Assembly: GCF_003286125.1 (NCBI RefSeq)
Contig: NZ_QMED01000020.1
Span: forward strand, 29,626-93,625
Source: Algibacillus agarilyticus
GTDB taxonomy: Bacteria; Pseudomonadota; Gammaproteobacteria; Enterobacterales; Alteromonadaceae
Length of the DNA: 64,000 nucleotides
Direction of reading: 5' to 3'
The notes under the pieces are model-generated. The model was not told the DNA's origin, did no database searches, and was given only the letters and a program-made list of their open reading frames with translations. Of this stretch, positions 44,100 to 54,820 are shown in pieces. The first letter of the stretch is position 1, and each line of letters begins with the position of its first letter. The position numbers were made by a program, and so were the translations under genes.

Positions 44100-45686
44100 T
44101 TAATGATGACCACTTGTTTCAGCTTCTGAACCCGGTACATGATGACTAATCAATTCCATATCATAAAGCATTTGAGTCATGTCTGGTAAAAGATACCAAG
44201 TTGCAGCTAAACCCACAAGAGATAAGACAATGGTGTAGGGTAAAGCCATTAATACCATCCGACCGTATGATAAACGAATTAACGGTGCTAAAGCACTTGT
44301 TAATAAGAATAAAAACGCAGCTTGGCCGTTAGGCGTCGCAACACTCGGTAAGTTTGTGCCGGTATTAATAGAAACGGCTAATAAATCAAACTGGTCGCGT
44401 GTAATTTGGCCAGCATTTAAAGCCGCTTTTACTTCAGTAATATAAACACTACCAACAAATACATTATCGCTGACCATTGAAAGCAAACCATTCGCAATGT
44501 AGAACATAACAAGTTGCATTTTACCTTCGAAGCTTAATACCCAATCGATTACGGGAAGGAATAGCTTTTGTTCAATAATAACGGCAACAATGGCAAAAAA
44601 GACACAAAGTAATGCTGTAAACGGTAGCGCTTCTTCGAAAGCTTTACCTAGTGCATGTTCTTCAGTTACACCACAAAAACTAGTCGCTAATATAATAATA
44701 GATAAACCGATTAATCCAACCGAGGCCATATGTGTGGCAAGGCCAATGACTAACCAAACTGCAATTAAGGCTTGAGCAATAAGCATAGCTCGATCGCGGT
44801 TATTCCTTTTTTTATCTTCGTGACGATCGTAATCACTTAAAATTTGATGTACTGCCGCGGGTAATTTAGCGCCATAACCTAAAATTCCCATTTTTTCTAC
44901 CGCAACACAAGTTATGATACCTGCAAAAAATACAGGGATAGTGACAGGCGCCATTCTAATAGCAAACTCAGAGAATCCCCAGCTTGCTTTAGCCGCGATG
45001 ATCAGGTTTTGTGGTTCACCGACCATTGTCATCACACCGCCTAAGGCTGTACCTACACCAGCATGCATCATTAAGCTTCTTAAAAAGGCTCTGAAATCTT
45101 CAAGTTCAGTACGAGTGAGTGATTCAAAATGTTCATCTTCACCATGGTTATGTTCAGTTTCGTGGAATGACTTACCTGATGCCACTTTATGATAAATAGA
45201 ATAAAAACCCACTGCGACACTAATAATAACGGCTATAACCGTTAACGCATCAAGGAAAGCGGATAAAAAAGCACAACTAACACAAAATGCGAGTGAGAGA
45301 ATAGTTTTGGACTTGATTTTGGTTATTAATTTAGTAAACGAGAGAAGCAGTAGTTTTTTTAAAAAGTAGATACCTGCAACCATAAATACCAGTAATAGAA
45401 TAACTTCTATATTCTCTTGTATTTCATGTAAAACCAGATCAGGCGTTGTCATGCCAATGGCGATGGCTTCTAAAGCAAGTAATCCACCCGGTTGAAGTGG
45501 GTAACATTTTAACGCCATTGCTAACGTAAAAATAAATTCTAAAATTAATATCCAACCCGCTGTATAAGGGTCGATTGAAAAGATAATAGGGTTAATGGCT
45601 AGAAAAGCAATAATTGCTAATTTGTACCAAACAGGTGAGTGTCCAAGAAAATTCTTGAAAAGGGCAGATGCCATAGTTTGTTGCAT
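44100..45686 (-). CDS. nhaB: Na+/H+ antiporter NhaB
   Basis: 528 residues with about 12 membrane segments. It aligns closely with E. coli NhaB from the start ([53 protein letters not shown]). The conserved DALTV motif and MVGEPQN are present. The C-terminus ends in a His-rich tail. It exports Na+ in exchange for protons at the inner membrane, useful in seawater. The neighbour dsbB is a conserved pairing. Confidence 0.95.
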   Translation of the reverse strand: MQQTMASALFKNFLGHSPVWYKLAIIAFLAINPIIFSIDPYTAGWILILEFIFTLAMALKCYPLQPGGLLALEAIAIGMTTPDLVLHEIQENIEVILLLVFMVAGIYFLKKLLLLSFTKLITKIKSKTILSLAFCVSCAFLSAFLDALTVIAVIISVAVGFYSIYHKVASGKSFHETEHNHGEDEHFESLTRTELEDFRAFLRSLMMHAGVGTALGGVMTMVGEPQNLIIAAKASWGFSEFAIRMAPVTIPVFFAGIITCVAVEKMGILGYGAKLPAAVHQILSDYDRHEDKKRNNRDRAMLIAQALIAVWLVIGLATHMASVGLIGLSIIILATSFCGVTEEHALGKAFEEALPFTALLCVFFAIVAVIIEQKLFLPVIDWVLSFEGKMQLVMFYIANGLLSMVSDNVFVGSVYITEVKAALNAGQITRDQFDLLAVSINTGTNLPSVATPNGQAAFLFLLTSALAPLIRLSYGRMVLMALPYTIVLSLVGLAATWYLLPDMTQMLYDMELISHHVPGSEAETSGHH

Positions 45687-45824
45687 AATGGTTGTATTTG
45701 TCTCAGTTCAATTTGTCATTGTATTTAAATGTGTTGTTAATTAATTTAACAGTTCATTCAATAGCTTCATATTAACGGACATTATAAACTAAATAGATAC
45801 TGAGAATCATTAAAATGTAAGCAC

Positions 45825-46754
45825 TTAAATTGATATAGGACAAATAAAACCTTCGGGTTTAACGGCCAGTACATCGCAATTTAATGCGTCTAATACTTGT
45901 TCTGCTGTATTACCGATAATAGCGGCAGACAAACCTGTTCGGCCAATCGTACCTAAAACGACGAGTTCCGCATCTATTTCTTCTGCAATTTCTGGTACAA
46001 CCGATTCGGGTAGGCCTTCTCGAATCAGGCAATCCTCTGTTGGAATATCAAATTGGTTAGCATAGGTATGCACTCCCTCTATATGTAATGATTTTACCGA
46101 TGTTAAATAAGTATGAGGTTCAAAATTAGGGATCTCGATACCTAAATTAACAGGCACACTCGGAAACGCATTAACAAGAATGGTTTTTGAATGTAAACAG
46201 TTAGCGATATCCCGAGCCGTTTTAATTATTTTATGGTTTAAAGATTGATGATATGACTGATCACTGCTGGCGTTGATAGCGGCAATTACACGGCTATGGT
46301 TTGGCCACGCGTGTTCTTTGACCAATAAAACAGCCGAAGGACATTTACGCAATAAATTCCAATCGGTGGGGGTGAAAATAACGGATTGAATAAGTGGGTG
46401 TTGATGAGTTGATTTAATGACGAGATCATAATTATTTGTTAATACTTTTTCTATAATTGCTTGGTAGGGGCTGTTATGCCAAATAACCTCGCCGTGTAGC
46501 TGACTAATCAAGTGAGATTGTTGTTCAAGCAAGTTATCTAACCATATTTTACTATTTTTTATAACGGCTTGTTGCATTAACGTGCGTTCATCCTGCGATA
46601 ACATCGTCGTCATTTCGTATGAAAAATCATAAATTGTCATTAATGCGCTAACAGATGCACCTGTTTTATTGGCTAATTCGATGGCGCGCGCTAATGCTTT
46701 TTGCTCATCTTGCATAGGGTCAATTACGACTAATATTTTACTAAATGACGACAT
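45825..46754 (-). CDS. uspE: universal stress protein, tandem-domain UspE type
   Basis: 309 residues with two Usp domains (about 1-150 and 155-309). The first starts KILVVIDPMQDEQKALARAIELA, the classic UspE beginning. The second ends with LVVLGTIGRTGLSAAIIGNTAEQVL, which contains the G-x2-G-x9-G nucleotide-type loop. Cytoplasmic; linked in E. coli to stress survival, motility and aggregation. It stands alone with no operon partner. Confidence 0.9.
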   Translation of the reverse strand: MSSFSKILVVIDPMQDEQKALARAIELANKTGASVSALMTIYDFSYEMTTMLSQDERTLMQQAVIKNSKIWLDNLLEQQSHLISQLHGEVIWHNSPYQAIIEKVLTNNYDLVIKSTHQHPLIQSVIFTPTDWNLLRKCPSAVLLVKEHAWPNHSRVIAAINASSDQSYHQSLNHKIIKTARDIANCLHSKTILVNAFPSVPVNLGIEIPNFEPHTYLTSVKSLHIEGVHTYANQFDIPTEDCLIREGLPESVVPEIAEEIDAELVVLGTIGRTGLSAAIIGNTAEQVLDALNCDVLAVKPEGFICPISI

Positions 46755-46890
46755 GTTTGATCACCTTAATTAAATAAACGATCTACCTATATTTTAGTCT
46801 ATTTTTGATAAAGCATAAGAAAAAATACACTTTTAACAACAAAGAACTAAAGTAATTAATGAATAAATAAATAACGACTGAGAAACTTTT

Positions 46891-47622
46891 ATGCAAATAA
46901 AAAATTTACTGATTTTCATAGGGTTAATTACCTTACCTTTAACGTTGACGGCGAAACCGCTATGGCAGGAGGCTAGAATTACCTATTTAAAGGGATCAAA
47001 TTATTTAGTGGGAGATGCTAAAAGGCAGGTTATTACCGTTGAACATGCGATGTCGACAACCTGGGGTGACAGTTTTTTCTTTTTAGATCATATGCGAACA
47101 GAAAACAATAATAACAGCAATTACGCAGAATGGTCACCCAGAATCAGTTTATGCAAAGTAGAAGCGGTTTGTTTAAATGAGAAAGGGTTTTTATCTGAAC
47201 TTTTTTTCGCGAGTACAATTGAAATGTCTAGTCAATCGACACATTTATTGTATGGTGTCGGGGCTAATTTTAAGGTGCCTTATTTTACCTTTTTCCAATT
47301 GAATGCTTATAAACGAAATAATGAAGCGCTTGAAAATAATTGGCAATTAACTGCAAGTTGGCTGTTACCCTTTAGCTTATTTGGACAAAACTTCGTTTAT
47401 GATGGATTTATCGATTATTATGACAAAACAGCAGACCAATCTTTAAGTCGCAATTTTACATCTCAATTAAAGTGGCGTGTAACTGAGCTTCTCAATTTGC
47501 AAGACCCTGTGTATTTGGGTTTTGAATATGTACGATGGAAAAACAAATTTGGTATTGAATCTAGTCCGCTATTTAATACCAATGAATCCAATATAAATGT
47601 TTTATTCAAATGGCATTTTTAA
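46891..47622 (+). CDS. outer-membrane channel, Tsx/OmpK family
   Basis: 243 residues with a signal peptide (cleavage near TLTA). The mature chain has alternating strands typical of a 12-stranded barrel and ends in a terminal aromatic (FKWHF). Family marks are VITVEHA, WGDSFFFLDHM and YLGFEYVRWKNKFGIE. Tsx/OmpK proteins pass nucleosides or act as general vibrio-type porins. The ligand here is unknown. No RNA or nucleotide operon lies nearby. Confidence 0.85.
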   Translation: MQIKNLLIFIGLITLPLTLTAKPLWQEARITYLKGSNYLVGDAKRQVITVEHAMSTTWGDSFFFLDHMRTENNNNSNYAEWSPRISLCKVEAVCLNEKGFLSELFFASTIEMSSQSTHLLYGVGANFKVPYFTFFQLNAYKRNNEALENNWQLTASWLLPFSLFGQNFVYDGFIDYYDKTADQSLSRNFTSQLKWRVTELLNLQDPVYLGFEYVRWKNKFGIESSPLFNTNESNINVLFKWHF

Positions 47623-47840
47623 ACAACAAAACAATTTAGCTATTGTCCTTCAAAAATGATGAGGCATCTGATTAAAAACACATCTAAATTTGGCATTAGT
47701 TTATTAAATGGGTGTATAAAAAGCCCTTAGCTCTTCACAAAAGACTGCAAACTTGTTTTAATCCGTTTTTAAATAGCACTTTATAATGTGCTATTCGTCA
47801 TATTTCGCTTCATCTATACAATAAAAAAGATAATTACACT

Positions 47841-50123
47841 ATGTCAGATACTTTAGATATTAATCTTTCAAATGTTGAACAGCTTCCACTCAGAAAATTC
47901 ACTGAAGATGCTTATTTAAACTATTCAATGTACGTGATCATGGATCGCGCACTTCCTCATATAACAGATGGTTTAAAACCTGTTCAGCGACGAATTATCT
48001 ATGCGATGTCTGAATTAGGCTTATCTGCAGCCGCTAAATATAAAAAATCAGCCAGAACGGTTGGTGATGTATTGGGTAAGTTTCATCCACACGGTGATTC
48101 AGCATGTTATGAAGCTATGGTATTAATGGCTCAGCCTTTCTCTTATCGATACCCATTAGTTGATGGCCAAGGTAACTGGGGGGCACCCGATGATCCTAAA
48201 TCATTTGCCGCTATGCGGTATACCGAAGCTAAATTATCTAAATTTGCTGATGTTTTATTAGGTGAATTGGGTCAAGGTACGGTGAATTGGGGGCCAAATT
48301 TTGATGGCACAATGAAAGAGCCATTAAACTTGCCTGCAAGGTTACCGCATATACTTTTAAATGGGGTTACCGGCATCGCTGTCGGTATGGCTACAGATAT
48401 TCCACCCCATAATGTAAAAGAAACAGCAGAAGCCGCTAAATATTTATTAGATCACCCTAATGCGGGTATTGATAAAATAATGGACTTTGTTCCTGGCCCT
48501 GATTACCCAACGGAAGCTGAAATAATAACACCCAAAAATGATATTAAGCGGATATATACAACAGGCCGTGGTTCTATCAAAATGCGGGCGGTGTATGAAG
48601 AAGATCAAGGTGAAATTGTTATCACGGCTTTACCGCATCAAACATCAGGCGGTAAAATTCTTGAACAAATAGCAAGCCAAATGCAAGCTAAAAAATTGCC
48701 TATGGTGTCTGATTTACGTGATGAATCAGATCATGAAAACCCAGTTAGGTTAGTAGTTGTACTGCGTTCAAACCGAATAGATGTCGAACAAACCATGCAA
48801 CATTTATTTGCTACTACCGACTTAGAGCGAAGCTATCGCGTCAATTTAAATATGATAGGGTTAGATGGACGCCCTAAAGTAAAAGGCTTAACCACCATTT
48901 TAAATGAATGGTTAACGTTTAGACGCGATACCGTGACTAGACGTTTACAATACCGTTTAGATAAAGTTTTAGCGCGTTTACATATTTTAGAAGGTTTATT
49001 AGTTGCCTTTTTAAATATTGATGAAGTCATTCATATTATTCGCACTGAAGAAAAGCCTAAAATTGTATTAATGGAACGATTTGAGATAACCGACACACAA
49101 GCTGAAGCTATTCTCGAATTAAAACTACGTCACTTGGCAAAACTTGAAGAAGTTAAAATACGCGGTGAACAAGCAGAATTGGAAGCGGAGCGTGATGCAT
49201 TAGAAAAAATCTTAGGCTCAGATAGCGAACTAAAAAAACTTATTAAACGAGAAATAACCGAAGACGCGAAAAAATTCGGTGATCCTCGACGCTCACCTAT
49301 GATCGAGCGCGGTGAATCAAAAGCGCTCAGTGAAAAAGATTTAGTGCCGAGCGAAGCCGTTACAGTTATTTTATCTGACAAAGGGTGGGGACGTTGTGCA
49401 AAAGGTCATGATGTAGATGCCGCAACACTAAGTTATAAAGCAGGAGATGGCTATTTAGCCTCAGCTAAAGGGCGTTCAAATCAACCCTCTGTGTTTATCG
49501 ATTCTTCGGGGCGAGCTTTTTCAACAGAAACGCACACGTTGCCATCGGCTAGGAGCCAAGGTGAACCATTAACAGGTCGTTTTAATATGGGTGCGGGTGA
49601 AAAATTTGAGCATGCTTTGCTCTCATCTAATGAAGATAAATATTTAATGGTTTCGGATGCGGGTTACGGTTTTGTTACTGAATTTAGCAGTTTAATCAGT
49701 AAAAATAAGGCGGGTAAAGCGGTTTTAACCTTGCCGACTAATGCCAATGTATTGGCACCGATAAAGTTACCTGAGCAAACTGACTTGTTTGTTGTTGCAA
49801 TAAGTAACGAAGGCCGTATGTTAGTGTTCCCAATTCAAGATTTACCCACATTAGCAAAGGGCAAAGGTAATAAAATAATTAGCATTAGTGCTGAGCGGGC
49901 GCGTAACAGAGAAGAATTTGTTAAGCACATTAATATTTTGTCAGCAGATAATGCCATTGTATTAGTTGCAGGCAAGCGACAAATGACACTCAAACCTAAA
50001 GATTGGGAACATTACAAAGGTGAACGAGGAAGACGAGGTAATAAACTACCAAGAGGGCTGCAACGAGTCGATGAGATGTTGATCGATCACGATATAGTAA
50101 GCCACGAATCAGATTTAGATTAG
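47841..50123 (+). CDS. parC: DNA topoisomerase IV subunit A
   Basis: 760 residues, the expected ParC length. The winged-helix/tower part has [29 protein letters not shown] and the quinolone-region [13 protein letters not shown]. The catalytic Tyr is in [12 protein letters not shown]. The shorter C-terminal part (about 500-760) is a ParC-type propeller, without the GyrA box, so it is ParC rather than GyrA. parE is not in the window. The subunit cleaves and rejoins DNA when decatenating sister chromosomes. Confidence 0.95.
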   Translation: MSDTLDINLSNVEQLPLRKFTEDAYLNYSMYVIMDRALPHITDGLKPVQRRIIYAMSELGLSAAAKYKKSARTVGDVLGKFHPHGDSACYEAMVLMAQPFSYRYPLVDGQGNWGAPDDPKSFAAMRYTEAKLSKFADVLLGELGQGTVNWGPNFDGTMKEPLNLPARLPHILLNGVTGIAVGMATDIPPHNVKETAEAAKYLLDHPNAGIDKIMDFVPGPDYPTEAEIITPKNDIKRIYTTGRGSIKMRAVYEEDQGEIVITALPHQTSGGKILEQIASQMQAKKLPMVSDLRDESDHENPVRLVVVLRSNRIDVEQTMQHLFATTDLERSYRVNLNMIGLDGRPKVKGLTTILNEWLTFRRDTVTRRLQYRLDKVLARLHILEGLLVAFLNIDEVIHIIRTEEKPKIVLMERFEITDTQAEAILELKLRHLAKLEEVKIRGEQAELEAERDALEKILGSDSELKKLIKREITEDAKKFGDPRRSPMIERGESKALSEKDLVPSEAVTVILSDKGWGRCAKGHDVDAATLSYKAGDGYLASAKGRSNQPSVFIDSSGRAFSTETHTLPSARSQGEPLTGRFNMGAGEKFEHALLSSNEDKYLMVSDAGYGFVTEFSSLISKNKAGKAVLTLPTNANVLAPIKLPEQTDLFVVAISNEGRMLVFPIQDLPTLAKGKGNKIISISAERARNREEFVKHINILSADNAIVLVAGKRQMTLKPKDWEHYKGERGRRGNKLPRGLQRVDEMLIDHDIVSHESDLD

Positions 50124-50147
50124 TAACAAAGCCCCCCCCTGAATTAG

Positions 50148-50178
50148 CCTCATTTTTTGTTGTTTTTTTTAAATGAGG
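50148..50178 (+). terminator. hairpin downstream of parC
   Basis: CCTCATTT pairs with AAATGAGG around a T-rich 15-base loop. It could end parC transcription, although the loop is long and no T run follows the stem. Confidence 0.4.
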
Positions 50179-50235
50179 TTATCTCTTTATGACTCACTAT
50201 TTTATTCAACGATTATCTCATCAATTTTAAATCAA

Positions 50236-50260
50236 AAAAAAAGCCATAGAAATCTATGGC
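50236..50260 (-). terminator. leftward terminator-like hairpin next to the IS66 element
   Basis: GCCATAG and CTATGGC form a 7-bp stem with a 4-base loop. On the minus strand a T-rich tail follows (from the A run 50234-50242). No minus-strand gene other than the IS66 genes now reads toward it. Confidence 0.5.
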
Positions 50261-50336
50261 TAAAATCAACACAATAATAAAAGGAACATGTTTAAAACAA
50301 CGCAATAATAGTAAGCGCTCAATGAACATACGTCCC

Positions 50337-50725
50337 CTAAGCACCTTGATCTAGATTTTTAAACTTCCAGGGGAGTAAGGCTTCTATTTTTTCGACCGTA
50401 TCAGCGTAAGGTAAGGCTTTAAAAATTGCATTCAAGTAAGCGTAAGGCTCTAAACCATTAAGCTTAGCCGTTTCAATTAAACTGTAATGAATGGCGCTGG
50501 CTTGGGCGCCCGCGGGCGTATCGGCAAATAACCAAGCCCGGCGCCCAACACAAAACGGACGAACCGCATTTTCGGCAAGGATATTACTGATATTGAGTCG
50601 CCCATCCGTGCAGTAAACCTGCAATTTGTCCCACTGATTGTTTAAATAAGTTAATGCCTTGCCGGTTAAACTGTCTTTTGGCACTTTCGGTGTGGTTTGC
50701 GCTGCCCACTTTTTGAGTTTCTCTA
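50337..50725 (-). pseudogene. tnpC: IS66 transposase (TnpC), C-terminal part
   Basis: The continuing frame gives EKLKKWAAQTTPKVPKDS, then ILAENAVRPFCVGRRAWLF (the glutamate of the DDE triad region) and YLNAIFKALPYADTVEKIE, standard for the IS66 TnpC tail. Joining at the TA duplication restores ...SIPILEKLKKWAA across the insertion. The part cannot be expressed as a full transposase because it is cut off from its 5' portion. Confidence 0.9.
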
Positions 50726-51610
50726 GAGGGTGTTGATCTTTGCTCATATTTTAATCGCAATGCATTGGCAGCCACATCATCATGAAAGCTAGGGATACCA
50801 CGCTGTGATAATTCCTAGCTAACTTGTCGTATCGAGTGGCTACCGCTCTATATTTCTTAATTTTCATAAATGCGTTTTCAACCAGATGACGGTATTTGTA
50901 TAAGCACCAGTCCATATCTGCATTACCCACCTTATTGGTGCTTCGTCTTGGGATATAAGCAGTGGCTCCTCGCGCCTCAACGGCGTCGCGTAATGATTGG
51001 CCATCATAGCCTTTATCTCCAATAACACAGGTCGTCACTGGCACATGCTTAATTAAACTTTGTGCATGAACGATGTCATTGACTTGTCCTCCTGAGAGTT
51101 CGAAATAAATCGGCAATCCGCCACTATCCACCGCAAGATGGATTTTGGTTGAGTTACCCCCTCGACTTTTGCCGATAGCTTCTGCATCCTCACTGGCTGC
51201 ACCGCTGCTGTCTTGATGCGCCTTGACAATACTGCCATCAATAAACAACCAGTCTGTATCAATCTCTGTCGCTAAAACTCGGAACAGCTTGTCCAGCACG
51301 CCTTTTTTTGACCACAAATTGAAACGTCTGAAGACGCTACTCCAGTCTCCGAATTCATTTGGCAAATCTCGCCACGGAATACCAGTCCGCATTCGATACA
51401 AAATACCTTCAAGCGTGTTTCTATGCTCGTACTTGTTGTAAACCCGGCCACTTTCCCTGAGTATTTGTTTTAGCTTTTTCCATGCATTGTCTGATAACAT
51501 TGTTCTTGGCATAGCAACGTCCGTTCTCGGTGGTATGTTGATTTTTGGCGAAACTATTATACCTTGTTGCTATGTCTCCGCTCATTTTTTGTTCAAAGAT
51601 CAACACCCTC
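50726..51610 (-). mobile_element. IS5-family insertion sequence (IS427-like), nested in IS66
   Basis: 885 bp with 17-bp perfect inverted repeats GAGGGTGTTGATCTTTG at each end (50726-50742 and 51594-51610). A 2-bp TA duplication (50724-50725 and 51611-51612) flanks it. One long transposase gene fills the element. The IS427 subgroup is proposed from the short TA duplication and the element size; this needs a database comparison. Confidence 0.92.
50751..51512 (-). CDS. IS5-family transposase
   Basis: 253 residues in one frame. The N-terminus has MPRTMLSDNAWKKLKQIL and the IS5-type GILYRMRTGIPWRDLP. The DDE catalytic residues appear as D in LFIDGSIVKAHQ, D in VIGDKGYDGQ and E in HLVENAFMKIKKYR. 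No frameshift is seen, so it could be active. It inserted into the IS66 tnpC. Confidence 0.93.
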   Translation of the reverse strand: MPRTMLSDNAWKKLKQILRESGRVYNKYEHRNTLEGILYRMRTGIPWRDLPNEFGDWSSVFRRFNLWSKKGVLDKLFRVLATEIDTDWLFIDGSIVKAHQDSSGAASEDAEAIGKSRGGNSTKIHLAVDSGGLPIYFELSGGQVNDIVHAQSLIKHVPVTTCVIGDKGYDGQSLRDAVEARGATAYIPRRSTNKVGNADMDWCLYKYRHLVENAFMKIKKYRAVATRYDKLARNYHSVVSLAFMMMWLPMHCD

Positions 51611-52798
51611 TAGGATAGGGATACTTTTATTTTGCCGTACTTGGAAGATTTGCTCCGGTGATTGATTTTTAATGTCCCGCTCAACAAGATAGAGTTTATT
51701 GATATAGCTTAACGCCATATCGGCACGCGATACCTTGCTTTTGCCCTTTTTAGGTTGAGCTTGTTGGGCCTCTTTAAATTTACGGCGGGCGTGATCCCAA
51801 CAACCCACCGAAATAAGGTTATTATTCTCACATACCGCGGGGTAAGCTGAATAACCATCACTTTGCAGGTAGCCGTCATTAAACCCATCGAGCAGGCGCG
51901 CGGCTACCTGACCTGAGCGTGAAGGAGCATAGTCGAATAAGACACTTTGTTGATCTTCAAGCCCGCCGAGCGATACCCACATCCATTTATCACCGGTTGC
52001 ACTGTAACCGGGCTCTTTTAAAACTTGAACACGGGTTTCATCCATCATTATCAGTGGACCACTGTGTTGATGCTCTCTGAGTAAGTTAATCAGTGATTGC
52101 AGTTGTTTTGATAATGATATAACCCAGTTAGCCAGTGTGGCGCGGGTTATGTCGCCGCCATAACGTTTAAGCTGTTTCTCGATACGGTAAAGCGGTAAAC
52201 CATCCGCGTATTTAGAGACAATGACATAGGTTATTAAGTTCACACTGCCCATGGCTTTAGGCAATGGGTGCTTTTTAACGTCAGCAACCTTAAATTCACG
52301 CCCACCTTCATCCGTTTTAAACACCGCTTTTTCTTGCATGTACTCTAATACTCGGACTTTTGCCGGTACAATGTCTAATTCTTCGCGTACTTTGATAAAG
52401 AAAGAGTCGATAGCACCGGCTTTTTCTGCGTCTGATAAATAGGCAAATACTTGTTCACGCGGTAGCTTTTTATCAAAAGGCTTACGACCGCGTTTGCTTT
52501 TATTATTTTGCGGTGGATCAGGCAGTAGCTCACTTTGCTCCGGCTCAGCGGTTATTTCAGCTTCATCAAACAATCGCCCTTGTTCTGCGGTTGTTTGCTC
52601 ACTGCTGGAGCCAAAGCGTTTGTGATTGGATAAACGCAAATATTCTTCTAGCAACTCAATACGCTGTTTTTGCCACGTGATCACCTCAGATTTCTTATCG
52701 ATAATATCATCTTTTTCAGACAGCATTGAGCTCACCTGAGTCATGATATCATCAAGTGATTTATCCTTATATTCTATGGGTTTCAGCGGTGTTTTCAT
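51611..52798 (-). pseudogene. tnpC: IS66 transposase (TnpC), N-terminal part, disrupted
   Basis: Reads from ATG 52798 for about 396 residues to the IS5 insertion; the frame then runs a few codons into the IS5 end before stopping. It contains the leucine-rich N-terminal helix, the KRGRKPFDKKLPRE segment, the zinc-finger-like region replaced by an IS66 core, and IMMDETRVQVL and CWDHARRKFKEA, which carry catalytic residues. The part downstream of the insertion is at 50337-50725. Confidence 0.92.
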
Positions 52799-52833
52799 GC
52801 CCGATATTATACCTGTTTCAGCCACTAAAATCG

Positions 52834-53199
52834 CTAAAAAACAGACTCATATTGCAACTTTTTATACCCTTGCATTGCACTAATATCATAGCCATCAAGC
52901 AACCAATTTATTTGCTGCCCCGTTAATGTTATGACCTCTTCACCGCGCTTGGGCCATTTGAATTTATCTTCCGCCAAACTCTTGTAATAAAGTACGAAGC
53001 CATTGTCTTCCCAAAACAAGCACTTGATTTTATTACGACGCTTATTAGTGAACGCGTAAAGGTGCCCAGTAAAAGGATTGTGCCCTAATTCACATTCAAT
53101 CAATGCACATAAACCCAAATGAGATTTACGAAAATCAATTGAGGGTTGATACAAATAGACTTGAGTTAAACCGATATTCGGGCGCATCACCCCCGTCAT
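52834..53199 (-). CDS. tnpB: IS66 accessory protein TnpB
   Basis: 121 residues. The family marks are MRPNIGLTQVYLYQPSIDFRK, FTGHLYAFTNKRRNKIKCL and LFWEDNGFVLYYKSL. It overlaps tnpA by 4 bases. It is required with TnpA for IS66 transposition and lies 35 bases upstream of tnpC. Confidence 0.93.
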   Translation of the reverse strand: MTGVMRPNIGLTQVYLYQPSIDFRKSHLGLCALIECELGHNPFTGHLYAFTNKRRNKIKCLFWEDNGFVLYYKSLAEDKFKWPKRGEEVITLTGQQINWLLDGYDISAMQGYKKLQYESVF

Positions 53200-53522
53200 G
53201 ATAAAATGCCAGCCAGTTGCTTAACGACAGCAAGATTATGTTCGTTGATACCCGATAAGCGCACGCCATTACAAAAATTGAGTGTCAGCCCATCCGCGAT
53301 CACCGCCGGCTTTACCTGAACACTCACAAAGCCCGAAGCAGGTTTATTCGGTGTTTGCACTGCTAATACGCGTTTGTAATAGCTAAATTTATCTTGGCAA
53401 AGTTGATGCTCACGGCAATAAGCAGCTTGGGTTAAGGCGCTTTGCTGCCATTGCTCAAGATGTTGTCGCCAAAAAGGGTGATCTTGAATTGGATTATTTG
53501 TTGTATTTTCTGTCGCTGTCAT
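53196..53522 (-). CDS. tnpA: IS66 accessory protein TnpA
   Basis: 108 residues from ATG 53522, which follows AGGAG by 8 bases; longer in-frame starts are less likely. It shows the IS66 TnpA pattern: FWRQHLEQWQQSALTQAAYCREHQL with a helix-turn-helix-like segment and a short C-terminal part ending in AVVKQLAGILS. It probably controls or supports transposition. Confidence 0.9.
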   Translation of the reverse strand: MTATENTTNNPIQDHPFWRQHLEQWQQSALTQAAYCREHQLCQDKFSYYKRVLAVQTPNKPASGFVSVQVKPAVIADGLTLNFCNGVRLSGINEHNLAVVKQLAGILS

Positions 53523-53712
53523 TTTATTTTCTCCTGTGCATGCGATGAGAAAATTATGCAACAGTAAAATTCAGCAGGTAAGTACGTCGGTTGATTAGGC
53601 GCTTACCAATAATACACTAAATGCACGGTAATTCAAATACAAACTTATAAATTCATATTTAACTAAAAGGTTGATAGGTTTTAAATACGGCCTCAAATAA
53701 CGTTTATTGTGT

Positions 53713-53724
53713 AATGTATACAAT
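53713..53724. promoter_or_regulatory. candidate GntR operator upstream of KDG kinase
   Basis: AATGTATACAAT differs from ATTGT-NN-ACAAT at one arm base. It is 103 bases upstream of the KDG kinase start. It lies outside the IS66 element, so the IS did not separate it from the gene. Confidence 0.5.
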
Positions 53725-53826
53725 AATTATTATTTATAATTAGTTGTTTTTTTCGGGGTAATGTTGATAATGCTTGAGTATTTTTCAATTATGAAATTGT
53801 ATTAAACTTTTACGTTAGGATTTTAA

Positions 53827-54762
53827 ATGGCTTCTTTATTCGTTATTGGCGAATGTATGTTGGAACTTAAACCAACATCTAATTCAAATTTACTCAAAAA
53901 TTATGCTGGTGATACCTATAATTCAGCAATCTATGCAAAACGAATTAGCCCTGAAATAGATGTGTCTTATTTTTCTGGCGTTGGTGAAGACAACTTTAGT
54001 CAAGAAATGATCGAGCAATGTAAGCTTGAAGCAATTGATACTCAATTTGTATTTGCATCAAAAACCGCACAAATTGGTATATACGCTATTAGTATTGATG
54101 AAACGGGTGAAAGAAGCTTCAGTTATTGGCGTAAAGGTTCAGCTGCAACCCAAATGATGACATTGTTAGATGAATCTGTAACCAATTATGATGAGTTACC
54201 TAAACTTGATATTGCTTATTTTAGCGGAATATCACTTGCTATTTTAAGTGATGAAGAAAGACATAAGCTTATTAAACTGCTAACGCATTTGAAAGCTAAC
54301 GGTACTCGCATTGCTTATGATCCAAACTATCGACCTAGAATGTGGAAAGATAAAGCAGAAGCTATTTATTGGTTAGAAGAGTCATATAAAATTAGTGATC
54401 TAGTTTTCCCTGGTTTAGAAGATCACGAAGACATGCTCGGTCATACGACACCTGAAGAAATTACAGAATATTTACAACAATTCTCAACATCAGAACAAGT
54501 AATAAAGTGTGGTTCGCAAGGTGTATATGGTTATCAAAACCATCAACAAGTGTTCCATCTACCTTTTACTCCAGCACCCGTGCAAGTTGATTCTACAGCA
54601 GCCGGCGATTCTTTTGCGGGGGGCTATTTGGCCGGACGATTATCAAATAAATCAATTGCTGATTCGATTGTGCAAGCCGCAACCGTTGCATCTTTTGTTG
54701 TTCAGCACCCTGGTGCAATCGTAGAAAAAACTAAATTTAGCGACTTTTTAACTAAAATTTAA
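53827..54762 (+). CDS. kdgK: 2-dehydro-3-deoxygluconate kinase (PfkB family)
   Basis: 311 residues. PfkB-family signs are GECMLELKP at the N-terminus, YAGDTYNSAIYAKR in the sugar-binding area, YDPNYRPRMWKDK, and DSTAAGDSFAGGYLAGRL with the catalytic base D261. The NYRPRMW segment is characteristic of KDG kinases. The enzyme phosphorylates 2-keto-3-deoxygluconate (or its galactonate epimer) to the KDPG-type intermediate. In agarolytic bacteria the anhydrogalactose branch ends in such a keto-deoxy acid, so the kinase fits the agar pathway. A candidate operator precedes it, and a palindromic hairpin follows. Confidence 0.9.
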   Translation: MASLFVIGECMLELKPTSNSNLLKNYAGDTYNSAIYAKRISPEIDVSYFSGVGEDNFSQEMIEQCKLEAIDTQFVFASKTAQIGIYAISIDETGERSFSYWRKGSAATQMMTLLDESVTNYDELPKLDIAYFSGISLAILSDEERHKLIKLLTHLKANGTRIAYDPNYRPRMWKDKAEAIYWLEESYKISDLVFPGLEDHEDMLGHTTPEEITEYLQQFSTSEQVIKCGSQGVYGYQNHQQVFHLPFTPAPVQVDSTAAGDSFAGGYLAGRLSNKSIADSIVQAATVASFVVQHPGAIVEKTKFSDFLTKI

Positions 54763-54784
54763 AGTCCATAAATATTACGGTTAC

Positions 54785-54820
54785 TTATATTTGTTGGCTA
54801 TTAATAGCCAACAAATATAA
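54785..54820 (+). terminator. long perfect palindrome after kdgK
   Basis: TTATATTTGTTGGCTA, TTAA, TAGCCAACAAATATAA: 16-bp perfect arms with a 4-base centre. It probably ends kdgK transcription, although no T run follows. Confidence 0.65.

Larger units (their letters stand above)
50311..53606 (-). mobile_element. IS66-family insertion sequence, interrupted by an IS5-family element
   Basis: The ends are inverted repeats beginning GTAAGCGC (left: GTAAGCGCTCAATGAAC; right, reverse strand: GTAAGCGCCTAATCAACC). It is flanked by a perfect 8-bp target duplication, CAATAATA, at 50303-50310 and 53607-53614. Inside are tnpA, tnpB and tnpC on the minus strand; tnpC is split by the IS5-family copy. The element lies between parC and the KDG kinase gene. 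The intact duplication indicates a single transposition event with no later rearrangement. Confidence 0.93.

Noticed and set aside
45800-45814. TGAGAATCATTAAAA as a Fur box before nhaB
   Set aside because: Only about 12 of 15 matches with a poor right half, and there is no biological reason for iron control of nhaB.
50131-50140. C8 run after parC as a phase-variation tract
   Set aside because: It lies beyond the parC stop codon and before no gene on that strand, so slippage would have no coding effect.
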